The notes under the pieces are model-generated. The model saw nothing but the letters and a program-made list of their open reading frames with translations. It ran no database searches and had not been told where the DNA came from. A program made the position numbers and the translations under genes. This document shows, one piece after another, positions 1-7,694 of a stretch of DNA of 64,000 nt (its first letter is position 1; the number at the start of each line of letters is the position of its first letter). This DNA is from Tritrichomonas musculus (Eukaryota > Parabasalia > Tritrichomonadida > Tritrichomonadidae), in contig JAPFFF010000012.1 in NCBI GenBank assembly GCA_039105265.1, positions 4,154,001-4,218,000 on the forward strand, in the 5' to 3' direction.

Positions 1-193
1 ACAGAGAAGATTCCACTTATTTACCTTTGCGTTCAAATAGTAGCAAATTCATATAAATGAGACATCCTAATGAATGTGAAATAGTAAAAGCAGAACTAAA
101 TTCCCATTAAATAAAAAACAGTGCGATTTTAAAATATTATATTGTTAGACTTTTTTTTTAATCAGATAATAAAATAATGAATACAAGATATAT
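1..193. other. AT-rich flank, no gene seen
   Basis: No open frame of useful length, no RNA gene and no repeat is recognised in this short edge segment upstream of the tRNA gene. Confidence 0.5.
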
Positions 194-280
194 CTGCCTT
201 TAGTATAATTGGTAAGAACATGTGACTGTAAAAATGTTATGGTAATCACAAAGATGCTGGTTCGAATCCGGCGGGGCAGA
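194..280 (+). tRNA. tRNA-Tyr (anticodon GTA) with a 13-nt intron
   Basis: Cloverleaf read by hand. The acceptor stem pairs CTGCCTT (194-200) with GGGGCAG (273-279), including two G-T pairs, and A280 is the discriminator. The anticodon stem pairs TGTGA (221-225) with TCACA (246-250). Anticodon GTA lies at 228-230. The 20 bases between the stem halves exceed a 7-base loop by 13, placing an intron at 232-244, directly after position 37, where nuclear tRNA-Tyr introns usually sit. The T stem pairs GCTGG with CCGGC around TTCGAAT. The A box TAGTATAATTGG (201-212) and B box GGTTCGAATCC (259-269) fit the Pol III consensus. T runs at 281-286 and 290-304 are likely terminators. CCA is not encoded. The D stem is weak. 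Confidence 0.93.
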
Positions 281-304
281 TTTTTTCGCTTTTTTTTTTT
301 TTTT
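281..304 (+). terminator. Pol III T-run terminators after tRNA-Tyr
   Basis: Six Ts begin directly after the discriminator base (281-286), followed by CGC and fifteen Ts (290-304). This is the expected RNA polymerase III stop signal with a backup. It lies inside the 48-bp gap before the start codon of the next protein gene. Confidence 0.8.
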
Positions 305-328
305 ATCAAACATAAATTTTCAAGGAAT

Positions 329-3300
329 ATGATTGAAGAGTTTCAAAAAATTCAGAAATTCATAGTCAACAAGAAATTAATAGCACAAAATCCTGCAGCT
401 AATGAAGTTATTCAAGATTATAACTTCATTCATATATCAGAACACATTTTGTATGAAGGGAAAGAAGAAGAATCAAAAATATATCAAAATATAAGTAATT
501 CTAAAGTCATCATAATTGACCAAAATCAAGAATTCGATCAATTAGCAAATCAAAAATATTATCTTATTGGCTTTGAAAAAACCATAATTCTCCTCAATGA
601 ATCTTCTCTTTCGTTTCTTCAAAAACTTTTATTATCTAATCCAAATCTACCGATTTGTTTCTTAACCAACAAAGATGATTTCTTTACAAAAAATATCAAA
701 AATCCAGAAATTGAAATCAGCGCAGTTTTTAAAAAAGAAATCGAGATCCTAAGTCAATCATTTAATCTTTTCAAAGGGACAAAAAAAATGAAACAAATTT
801 GGCCATTTATTGTTCCATGCATAACAGGCTATTTGATTAAAAAGAGCTATTCTCAATTAAACAAAAATCGCGTCTTGAATTTCATTGAAAAAGTCGAAAA
901 ACCACTCGAAAAGAATGTCATAAAAGCGGAAGATTACGTTGAATTGCGGAATATTGGAATTGGAAGTTTGTTTTCATGCAAATTGATATATCACATTAAG
1001 CACGGCAAATTATATGTCATCAAAAGGCCGCACTTTTTCGATGAAGAATTGCCAAAGCTAATCAAGCGTGAAAAAGATAATTACTTGCAATTCAAGCATC
1101 CATTTTTGCCAAAGTTTTATGGCACTGTTGAAAACGAAGAAGGAATTGTCATTGAATTCATCAACGGAAGAACGTTAAACCATATAAAACAAATGAATTT
1201 GACAACTAAAGACGTGTTTCACATCATATACGAGATCTGCGTTGTCATTGAGTTCTTTCACCGCAATGATTACATTTATCGCGATTTAAAAGCGAATAAT
1301 ATCATCATTGACGAGAATAAAACAGTTGTTTTGATTGATCTTGATCGTTTGATCAAATATGATCCGAGTTGTGAGCACACATTAGACCTGACTAATGTAT
1401 CAGAGAATCCCTCTTTTGACGACGATATTCGATACGTTGGAAAAACAATAAAATATATTTTACAAGAAACGAAGCATTTGTTTGAGATACCAAAGGAAAG
1501 AGACAACTATTCAAAAATCGAACAAATCAGCGAAAAGTGTATCAATATTAATACAGAGAATAAACTTTCAATGTCAGATGTAATTGATGAGTTAGACGCA
1601 ATATTTGGATCTAAAGAAAAATTGGACGATTTGTCTTATATCAACACTATAGCAACAGAATTTCAGCAGAATGGGAATGGTAAGTATCACTTTCTTGCCA
1701 TTATTTATATCACTGGGAAAAATGTTTCAGTTGATTACGACAAAGCGATTCATTATCTTTTACTCGCTGCAAAGCAAAACTATGCTAAAGCACAATATCT
1801 TCTTGGCGTTATTTATGAAACAGGAAAAAGTGTTTCAATCGATATTAATAAAGCGATTCATTATTATTCTCTTGCTGCGGATCAAAGCCATGCTGAAGCA
1901 CAATTTAATCTTGGAGTTATTTATTATACAGGAAAGCATATTTCAATCAACGCAGATAAAGCAATTCATTATTTTCAACTCGCTGCGGACCAGAACCATG
2001 CAGAAGCTCAATTTAATCTTGGAGTTGTTTATTTTACGGGATATTATGTTCCAATTGATATTAACAAAGCGATTCATTATTATTCACTTGCTGCTGACCA
2101 AAACAATGAATATGCGCAGTTCAATCTTGGCTATATTTATAGCTCAGGATATCATGTTCCTGTTGATATTAATAAAGCGATTCATTATTATTCACTCGCT
2201 GCAAATAATAATTTTGCGCTTGCACAATTCAATCTTGGCTTTATTTATGATACAGGATATCTTGTTTCAGCCGATATTGAAAAAGCGATTCATTATTATT
2301 CACTTGCTGCAAACCAAAGCCATGCAGTGGCACAATATAATCTTGGAAGTATTTATCTTACAGGAATGCATAATGAAATCGACATTGATAAAACAATTTA
2401 TTATTTTACACTTGCTGCAAATTTAAACCATTTAAAAGCACAATATGGTCTTGGATTTATTTATTACAAAGGATATCATGTTCCAGTTGATGTTAATAAA
2501 GCGATTTATTATTTTTCACTCGCTGCAAATCAAAACTATGTAGAAGCACAATTTAATCTTGGACTTATATATAGCACAGGAGAACATATTCCAATCGACA
2601 TTAATAAAGCAATTCATTTTTATTCACTCGCTGCAAGTCAAAACAATGCGAAAGCACAATTTAATCTTGGAGTTATTTATAATACAGGAGAATATGTTTC
2701 AATCGATATTGACAAAGCGATTTATTATTATTCACTTGCTGCAAAACAAAACCATGCAGGTGCACAATTTAATCTTGGTGTTATTTATGGTACAGGAAAA
2801 CTTGTTCCAATAAATATTGAGAGAGCGATTTATTATTATACTCTCGCTGCAAATCAAAACCACGCAGACGCACAATTTAATCTTGGATATATTTATGATA
2901 TGGGAAAAAATGTTCCAATTGATACTAACAAGGCAATTCACTATTATTCACTTGCTGCAAAACAAAACCATGCAGATGCGCAATTTAATCTTGGATATAT
3001 TTATGATACAGGAAAAAATGTTCCAGTTGATACTGTCAAGGCAATTCATTATTATTCACTTGCTGCAAATCAAAATCTTTCAGCTGCACAATACATTCTT
3101 GGAATATTTTATTATTTGAAAAATTATTCTATATCAAACATGAAAAAAAGCGTTTTTTATATAGTTTTGGCTTCAAAAAATGGGAATCGAGAAGCAAACT
3201 TCGGCCATGGCTTCTTGCTTCATGAAGGAAAGTACATCAAAAGAGATATTCCAGCAGCAGTTCATTATTTAAAAGAAGCATCATCATTTAATAATCAGTT

Positions 3301-3853
3301 TGCCAAAAATAACCTTGGCATTCTTTACAAACATGGATTTGGCGAAGATGTTCCACAGAGAATATCTCAATCAATTGAATATTTCGAAGAAGCAATCAGA
3401 CAAAAAAAAGATTATTTATCGATGTACAATTTATCTCTTATTTATTTCTATGATCGAAATGTTCAATCAAATTTCGATTCTCTTGATTTATTAATCAAAT
3501 CTTCAAAAATGTTTAATGAATCATTGATGTTATTGTGTCTAGTGTTGGTTCAGAAATATGATTCAGATTTAGTAAAGATAATGACGAATCTTGAAAAACG
3601 AATAGATGTATCAAGCGATTTGCTTTTAAAGATTAAAAATTCTATTATAAAATGTAATTTATTAAATCCAAAATCATTTGATTTGTTTTGCAAATTCTAT
3701 CGCGAACGAGATTATTTATACGACATTCTACATAGACCTATTCTAACTTCCGAATTAGGGAAAAAAGACAGAGAACAAAATGAACCAAACCATCCATTCA
3801 TGAAAGACATTTCACAGGAATTTTATGATGGCTTGGATTTGGAAGATTCATAG
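329..3853 (+). CDS. Protein kinase-like domain fused to about 16 Sel1 repeats
   Basis: 1,174 residues from ATG 329. The open frame extends upstream only through non-ATG codons inside the tRNA, so 329 is preferred. Residues about 205-420 form a kinase fold: the glycine loop is degenerate, VIK supplies the probable ATP-binding Lys232, the catalytic loop reads YRDLKANN (Asp319, with Tyr for the usual His), and the DFG position reads DLD (337-339). Activity is uncertain. From about residue 450 to 1000 run 16-17 Sel1-like repeats of 36 residues, with units of the form QFNLGVIYxTGK...KAIHYYSLAADQNHAEA; Sel1 repeats are alpha-helical scaffolds for protein assembly. The encoding DNA is a near-regular 108-bp tandem array. 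The family role is scaffolded signalling; the specific partner is unknown. It converges with the calpain gene 135 bp downstream. Confidence 0.9.
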   Translation: MIEEFQKIQKFIVNKKLIAQNPAANEVIQDYNFIHISEHILYEGKEEESKIYQNISNSKVIIIDQNQEFDQLANQKYYLIGFEKTIILLNESSLSFLQKLLLSNPNLPICFLTNKDDFFTKNIKNPEIEISAVFKKEIEILSQSFNLFKGTKKMKQIWPFIVPCITGYLIKKSYSQLNKNRVLNFIEKVEKPLEKNVIKAEDYVELRNIGIGSLFSCKLIYHIKHGKLYVIKRPHFFDEELPKLIKREKDNYLQFKHPFLPKFYGTVENEEGIVIEFINGRTLNHIKQMNLTTKDVFHIIYEICVVIEFFHRNDYIYRDLKANNIIIDENKTVVLIDLDRLIKYDPSCEHTLDLTNVSENPSFDDDIRYVGKTIKYILQETKHLFEIPKERDNYSKIEQISEKCININTENKLSMSDVIDELDAIFGSKEKLDDLSYINTIATEFQQNGNGKYHFLAIIYITGKNVSVDYDKAIHYLLLAAKQNYAKAQYLLGVIYETGKSVSIDINKAIHYYSLAADQSHAEAQFNLGVIYYTGKHISINADKAIHYFQLAADQNHAEAQFNLGVVYFTGYYVPIDINKAIHYYSLAADQNNEYAQFNLGYIYSSGYHVPVDINKAIHYYSLAANNNFALAQFNLGFIYDTGYLVSADIEKAIHYYSLAANQSHAVAQYNLGSIYLTGMHNEIDIDKTIYYFTLAANLNHLKAQYGLGFIYYKGYHVPVDVNKAIYYFSLAANQNYVEAQFNLGLIYSTGEHIPIDINKAIHFYSLAASQNNAKAQFNLGVIYNTGEYVSIDIDKAIYYYSLAAKQNHAGAQFNLGVIYGTGKLVPINIERAIYYYTLAANQNHADAQFNLGYIYDMGKNVPIDTNKAIHYYSLAAKQNHADAQFNLGYIYDTGKNVPVDTVKAIHYYSLAANQNLSAAQYILGIFYYLKNYSISNMKKSVFYIVLASKNGNREANFGHGFLLHEGKYIKRDIPAAVHYLKEASSFNNQFAKNNLGILYKHGFGEDVPQRISQSIEYFEEAIRQKKDYLSMYNLSLIYFYDRNVQSNFDSLDLLIKSSKMFNESLMLLCLVLVQKYDSDLVKIMTNLEKRIDVSSDLLLKIKNSIIKCNLLNPKSFDLFCKFYRERDYLYDILHRPILTSELGKKDREQNEPNHPFMKDISQEFYDGLDLEDS
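1680..3100 (+). repeat. 108-bp tandem array encoding Sel1 repeats
   Basis: About thirteen consecutive well-conserved units of 36 codons lie in frame. Recurring DNA phrases include CAATTTAATCTTGGA and AAAGCGATTCATTATTATTC. The units differ mostly at surface positions of the predicted helix pairs. Two or more further diverged units follow to about 3450. Confidence 0.88.
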
Positions 3854-3988
3854 AAAAAAAATTGAAACTAGGTCTCAAACACAAAATGATCTTTAGTAAA
3901 TCCTCAAAAACTTAAAAAATTTATATTCTTTTATAAAAAAAAAAAAAAAAAAAAAATGAAATTAATTCCAAAAAAATTTTAATTACAT

Positions 3989-6982
3989 TTAAATTAACAA
4001 GCAGCACTTAGACTGAGTTTGATTTTCATCCTCAACTGGCCGTTCCTCTTCATTTTTGGCAACATTTTGCTCCACTTTCGTTGGCTTCTGGTCTTCTTTT
4101 TGCGGCTTCTGCTCGCTCTTGCTGGACTTGCGGTCATCGCCTGTCGGCCTCTGGCTGCTTCTGCTCGACTTGCGACTTTCGTCTGCCGGCCTTTGCTCGC
4201 TTCGGCTAGATTTTCTGTCTTCACTGGACGGCTTCGTTGGCTTCGTGTCTGGTTTTGTTGGCTTCTGCTCGCCCTTGCTCGACTTTCTGTCTTCATTTGC
4301 AGGCTTCTGGTCATTTTTAGACGGTTTCGCGTCTGGCTTTGTTGGTTTTTGATCGCCTTTGCTCGACTTCCCATCTTCGTTTGCAGGCTTCTGTTCACTC
4401 TTAGATGGCTTCGTGTCTGGCCTGGCAGGCTTTGTATCGTTGCTTGCTGGCTTCTGGTCATTTTTAGACGTTTTCTGGCTCTTTCCTTGCGACTTCTGGT
4501 CCTGGTTATGCTTCTGCGTTGGCTTTTGAGTTGGCTTTGGCTTTGCAGTTTTCTTAGGCGTGAAGTTCACAGGCTGCTCAATTGCCTTGAAAGCCGGGAA
4601 TTCGATTGCCTTCACGTCTTTCTTGTCTTCCTTTTTAGCTTTGTATTTTGGCGCGGTTTTTCCGAGCTTTTTGTTGTCTGCGATTTCCGCCATTTCGAAG
4701 CTATTGTCGCCGAAGATGTTGATTGAGTACTCGCTTGTTGCGCCGGCCGGCTCGCGCGCCACGCAGAGCGCGTAGAACTTTGAGATGTCTTCTATCTTCC
4801 ACATCATTCTGTCAGAGTCGTTGTCTGCTGGGATGTCGAAATCGAAGTGCGTTGTTCCTTTATAAAAGACGTCCATTTTCTCGCCCTGGCTGTCCCTTGT
4901 CTCGAGGTAGACGCTGTGGAGAGACTTTGCATTCTTGTGTGAATAATCGAGGAAAAGAACGGTTGGCGACTTTTTGAATGTCAAGCACCATTGCCTCAAA
5001 TCTTTGACGCCTTTTTCATAAGGCGAAACCCCGTCTTTTTTGCCTGGCTGCAATTTGCCGGTTATCGTATAACCGCAATTTTTCAATGGGTCAGGTTCGG
5101 GCAACATGCTGAACTCAAACTTCGACTTACAGAAAATGGAAAATTTGAATTGCGTAACGTCTTTTTCTTCTCCTCTGTAAACACAAAAAGTCCACTGATT
5201 TGAATCGTCGCTTTCGCTCTCGCCTTCTTTCGGCTGCGGATCGAGCGTGACCGAATACTCCTCGTAATCGGTGACTCCGTAGGAGACCAAGTTCACGTAC
5301 TTCAAGTTTGAGTAGGCGTAGCTGACTTTCTTGTCACTTTTTGCTATGAAAATTGACAACGGTCCTTGCGTCTCGTTTTTGTACAATTGAATGCGAAGCT
5401 CCGCCTTCTCGTTCTTCTTGAGCTCCGGGAATGTGAGGCTCCACTGCCTGCAGGTCTGAAGAGAGCGGCCACCGAAAGGATTCCACTGGTCGTTTGCCGG
5501 CGACGTGAACATTCCTTGATGAGAGACCGAATTCCACTTGATGAAATTGTCGTCGAACTTTTTGATCGTGAATTTGGTGTCTGGCGACTCGACGAGGATT
5601 CTGTAGTAGCAGGGACCTTTGACGGGATCCGTTCTAACCAGGAAGAATGTGTAAGGCTCGCTGAAGTCTTTCACTTCATACTCGATTCCGTTAACGATTG
5701 TGTTCGTTGTATTTCGCATGATTTCAATTGAGCTTCCGAGCGAGTCCACTTTTTCACCGTGGTTCTTGCAGATGTAGATGCCGTGGTACGACACGGGGCC
5801 AGACACATCATACGATAGCCTTACAACCGTTTTTTTGGTGAATTTAATTGACCATTGCGGTAAACAACCGATATTTTTGCAGTTGGTGCAGGGAGAGCGG
5901 CCATCGAGGTATCCGTCGATCTTCCCGCAGACGTTCTGCTTCTTCCAGCCTTTTTCGTCTGGCAGGGAATAGTCTAGACTTTTGAAATATTTCAAAAAGT
6001 CTTCCAAAACCATCCAAAAAGTTCCATCGTCTTCGTTCATATAACCGAGCTCCTTTTTGAGACTCTCCGTCCATTTATCAGAGTCATCTGAGTAGTCACC
6101 GGTCCATTCAAACTTGCCCCATGGATTCTGTACTTTTAAAAACCGTTTCTTCTCAGCTTCGCGAATATCTAATATTTGATATGCATGCTCCGTAATTAAT
6201 CCGGTTGCCTTTTTGAAATCTTCCTTGGTCATGTTTGGAAAGTTTGTTATTTTGATATCAGAGCCAATCATGGCATTTTTTTTCTTTAATTTTATCATTT
6301 CTTTGAAAATTTCACCTTTTTGGTCAATTTTGCCCTTTTTGGCCTTTATCGTCGATTCTGGTATAATATCTTCTATATTCGATAAGGCAACGGGAAATTG
6401 ATCGAGTAAAACACGCATGCCAAAATGTGTTTGCCCGGATTCAATAAAGCAGTAGCCTCCACATGCTTTGGCAAAAGCTTTTTCAACAAGAACAAACCAA
6501 CATGAATCTTCATTAGTTCTTGGGCTCGAAAAAAGTGGGCTTGTCGTATTTTGCGGGTAATAAGGAACTTGTGTATCAACTATAACAGGAATTTTTTCGC
6601 CTAAAAAATTAAAATATACTAGTGCAACTCCATATTCTAATGATGATTTGGGATGAAACAGAGATTTTACAAAATTCTTATTACGAGCTGTGTATATTAA
6701 TGACGCAATAAAGTAACAATCGCCTAATTTTCCTTGAGTAACTCCTTCTGGTGAGATATTTTCAAAAAGAATGTGATATTGATCTTCAATGCGCCTCCAA
6801 TCGTGCTCTTCGAGTATTGTTTTATCATTATCAATTATATTTTTTTGCGGGTAAAAATCTGGGTCTACATATTTTATTTTTTTGTTTTTGCATTCTTCAA
6901 TTATATTTTCAAACTTTTCAACAACATCTCCTGACTTTTGGAGTGTCTCCATTAAGTTGACTGCACGAAAATTGGAACTCAT
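3989..6982 (-). CDS. Calpain family cysteine protease with Lys/Pro-rich repeat tail and CaaX end
   Basis: 997 residues from ATG at 6982. The catalytic triad is intact: Cys89 in QGKLGDCYF, His266 in ITEHAYQI, Asn286 in QNPWGKFEW. After the protease core (about 60-330) come three related beta-sandwich-like modules, each with a QW(S/C)L/I-F signature (about residues 350, 520 and 660), resembling calpain C2-like domains. Residues about 780-990 are a low-complexity tail of tandem DQKPTKPD / EDRKSSK units rich in Lys, Pro, Ser and Asp. The protein ends KCCLLI, a C-a-a-X prenylation motif preceded by another Cys; an Ile at X would favour geranylgeranylation. Inference: a membrane-anchored calpain. 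No EF-hand domain is present, as in many protist calpains. The tail is noticeably more GC-rich than nearby genes. Confidence 0.93.
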   Translation of the reverse strand: MSSNFRAVNLMETLQKSGDVVEKFENIIEECKNKKIKYVDPDFYPQKNIIDNDKTILEEHDWRRIEDQYHILFENISPEGVTQGKLGDCYFIASLIYTARNKNFVKSLFHPKSSLEYGVALVYFNFLGEKIPVIVDTQVPYYPQNTTSPLFSSPRTNEDSCWFVLVEKAFAKACGGYCFIESGQTHFGMRVLLDQFPVALSNIEDIIPESTIKAKKGKIDQKGEIFKEMIKLKKKNAMIGSDIKITNFPNMTKEDFKKATGLITEHAYQILDIREAEKKRFLKVQNPWGKFEWTGDYSDDSDKWTESLKKELGYMNEDDGTFWMVLEDFLKYFKSLDYSLPDEKGWKKQNVCGKIDGYLDGRSPCTNCKNIGCLPQWSIKFTKKTVVRLSYDVSGPVSYHGIYICKNHGEKVDSLGSSIEIMRNTTNTIVNGIEYEVKDFSEPYTFFLVRTDPVKGPCYYRILVESPDTKFTIKKFDDNFIKWNSVSHQGMFTSPANDQWNPFGGRSLQTCRQWSLTFPELKKNEKAELRIQLYKNETQGPLSIFIAKSDKKVSYAYSNLKYVNLVSYGVTDYEEYSVTLDPQPKEGESESDDSNQWTFCVYRGEEKDVTQFKFSIFCKSKFEFSMLPEPDPLKNCGYTITGKLQPGKKDGVSPYEKGVKDLRQWCLTFKKSPTVLFLDYSHKNAKSLHSVYLETRDSQGEKMDVFYKGTTHFDFDIPADNDSDRMMWKIEDISKFYALCVAREPAGATSEYSINIFGDNSFEMAEIADNKKLGKTAPKYKAKKEDKKDVKAIEFPAFKAIEQPVNFTPKKTAKPKPTQKPTQKHNQDQKSQGKSQKTSKNDQKPASNDTKPARPDTKPSKSEQKPANEDGKSSKGDQKPTKPDAKPSKNDQKPANEDRKSSKGEQKPTKPDTKPTKPSSEDRKSSRSEQRPADESRKSSRSSQRPTGDDRKSSKSEQKPQKEDQKPTKVEQNVAKNEEERPVEDENQTQSKCCLLI

Positions 6983-7694
6983 GAGCAAAAATGGGATTTT
7001 TTTAAAAATGTATTTAATCTAACGTATCCCTTTTCAAAAAATAATTTTCTTTGTGAATTTTTTGAGAATGTACTGGAATTTTTCAAAGTATGCTGAATTT
7101 TCTAACGGAATATTTGCATTGAATTGTTATTTCTCATTTGTTCATTGAAATTCAATCATTTAATTATATTCAATTTTTTGATAGATATTCAAAAATTCGG
7201 AAATTTCATAATTAAAAAATTAGATTTTCTTGATCAGAATGGAAAATATCTAATTTATAATTGTATTAATATTAATATTATAATGAACAATATATATAGT
7301 CTTATTTAATTTCTCTCTTTTTATATATTTTGGCCAATATTTCCACTGTTTTTTATAAAATGGGCAACTTTTTAATAGCCATAATATTTATGAAAACCTA
7401 TTAAAAAGTTGCACAAACAAAACTATTTTTGTAAATATATCTTATCAATAAATGTGGAAATTTATTTTTAAATAGTTAAATTAAAATAAATATTTATATT
7501 TATTTTTAATTATGTAATATAAAACAAAATTTTTTTTAAAAATTTCTGAATGGTAAATATCTTTGATATTTTGATAAAGAATAGCTATTTTATGCTATTC
7601 ATTAAATTGAATGCGTTACACGATATTTTTGCATACAACCAAGTAAATATCTTTTGTTTTCAAACTTGATTGATGAGCAAACCTAACATTTTGG
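6983..7694. other. Divergent intergenic region with one hairpin
   Basis: AT-rich 712-bp spacer between the calpain gene (-) and the TKL kinase gene (+). It must hold both promoters. No clear TCA(C/T)(A/T) initiator was found next to the kinase ATG. The only structured element seen is the inverted repeat at 7364-7412. Confidence 0.6.
7364..7412. repeat. 15-bp perfect inverted repeat
   Basis: GCAACTTTTTAATAG at 7364-7378 is the exact reverse complement of 7398-7412, with a 19-base spacer. Outside it, TTTCCAC near 7340 and GTGGAAA near 7453 are also in inverted orientation, so this may be the core of a larger decayed inverted-repeat element about 120 bp long. Confidence 0.75.

Noticed and set aside
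209-328. Upstream extension of the Sel1/kinase frame from TTG 209
   Set aside because: It reads through the tRNA-Tyr gene and its T-run terminator, and starts at a non-ATG codon; ATG 329 is the natural start.
1671-3119. Long alternative-frame open frames over the Sel1 array
   Set aside because: They arise because a 108-bp repeat without stops in a second frame is copied many times; the products are Ile/Leu/Phe-rich shadows without domain sense.
4019-4726. Plus-strand open frame of 235 codons opposite the calpain tail
   Set aside because: Antisense of the GC-rich Lys/Pro/Ser repeat; its Leu/Arg/Phe composition reflects the repeat and nothing else.
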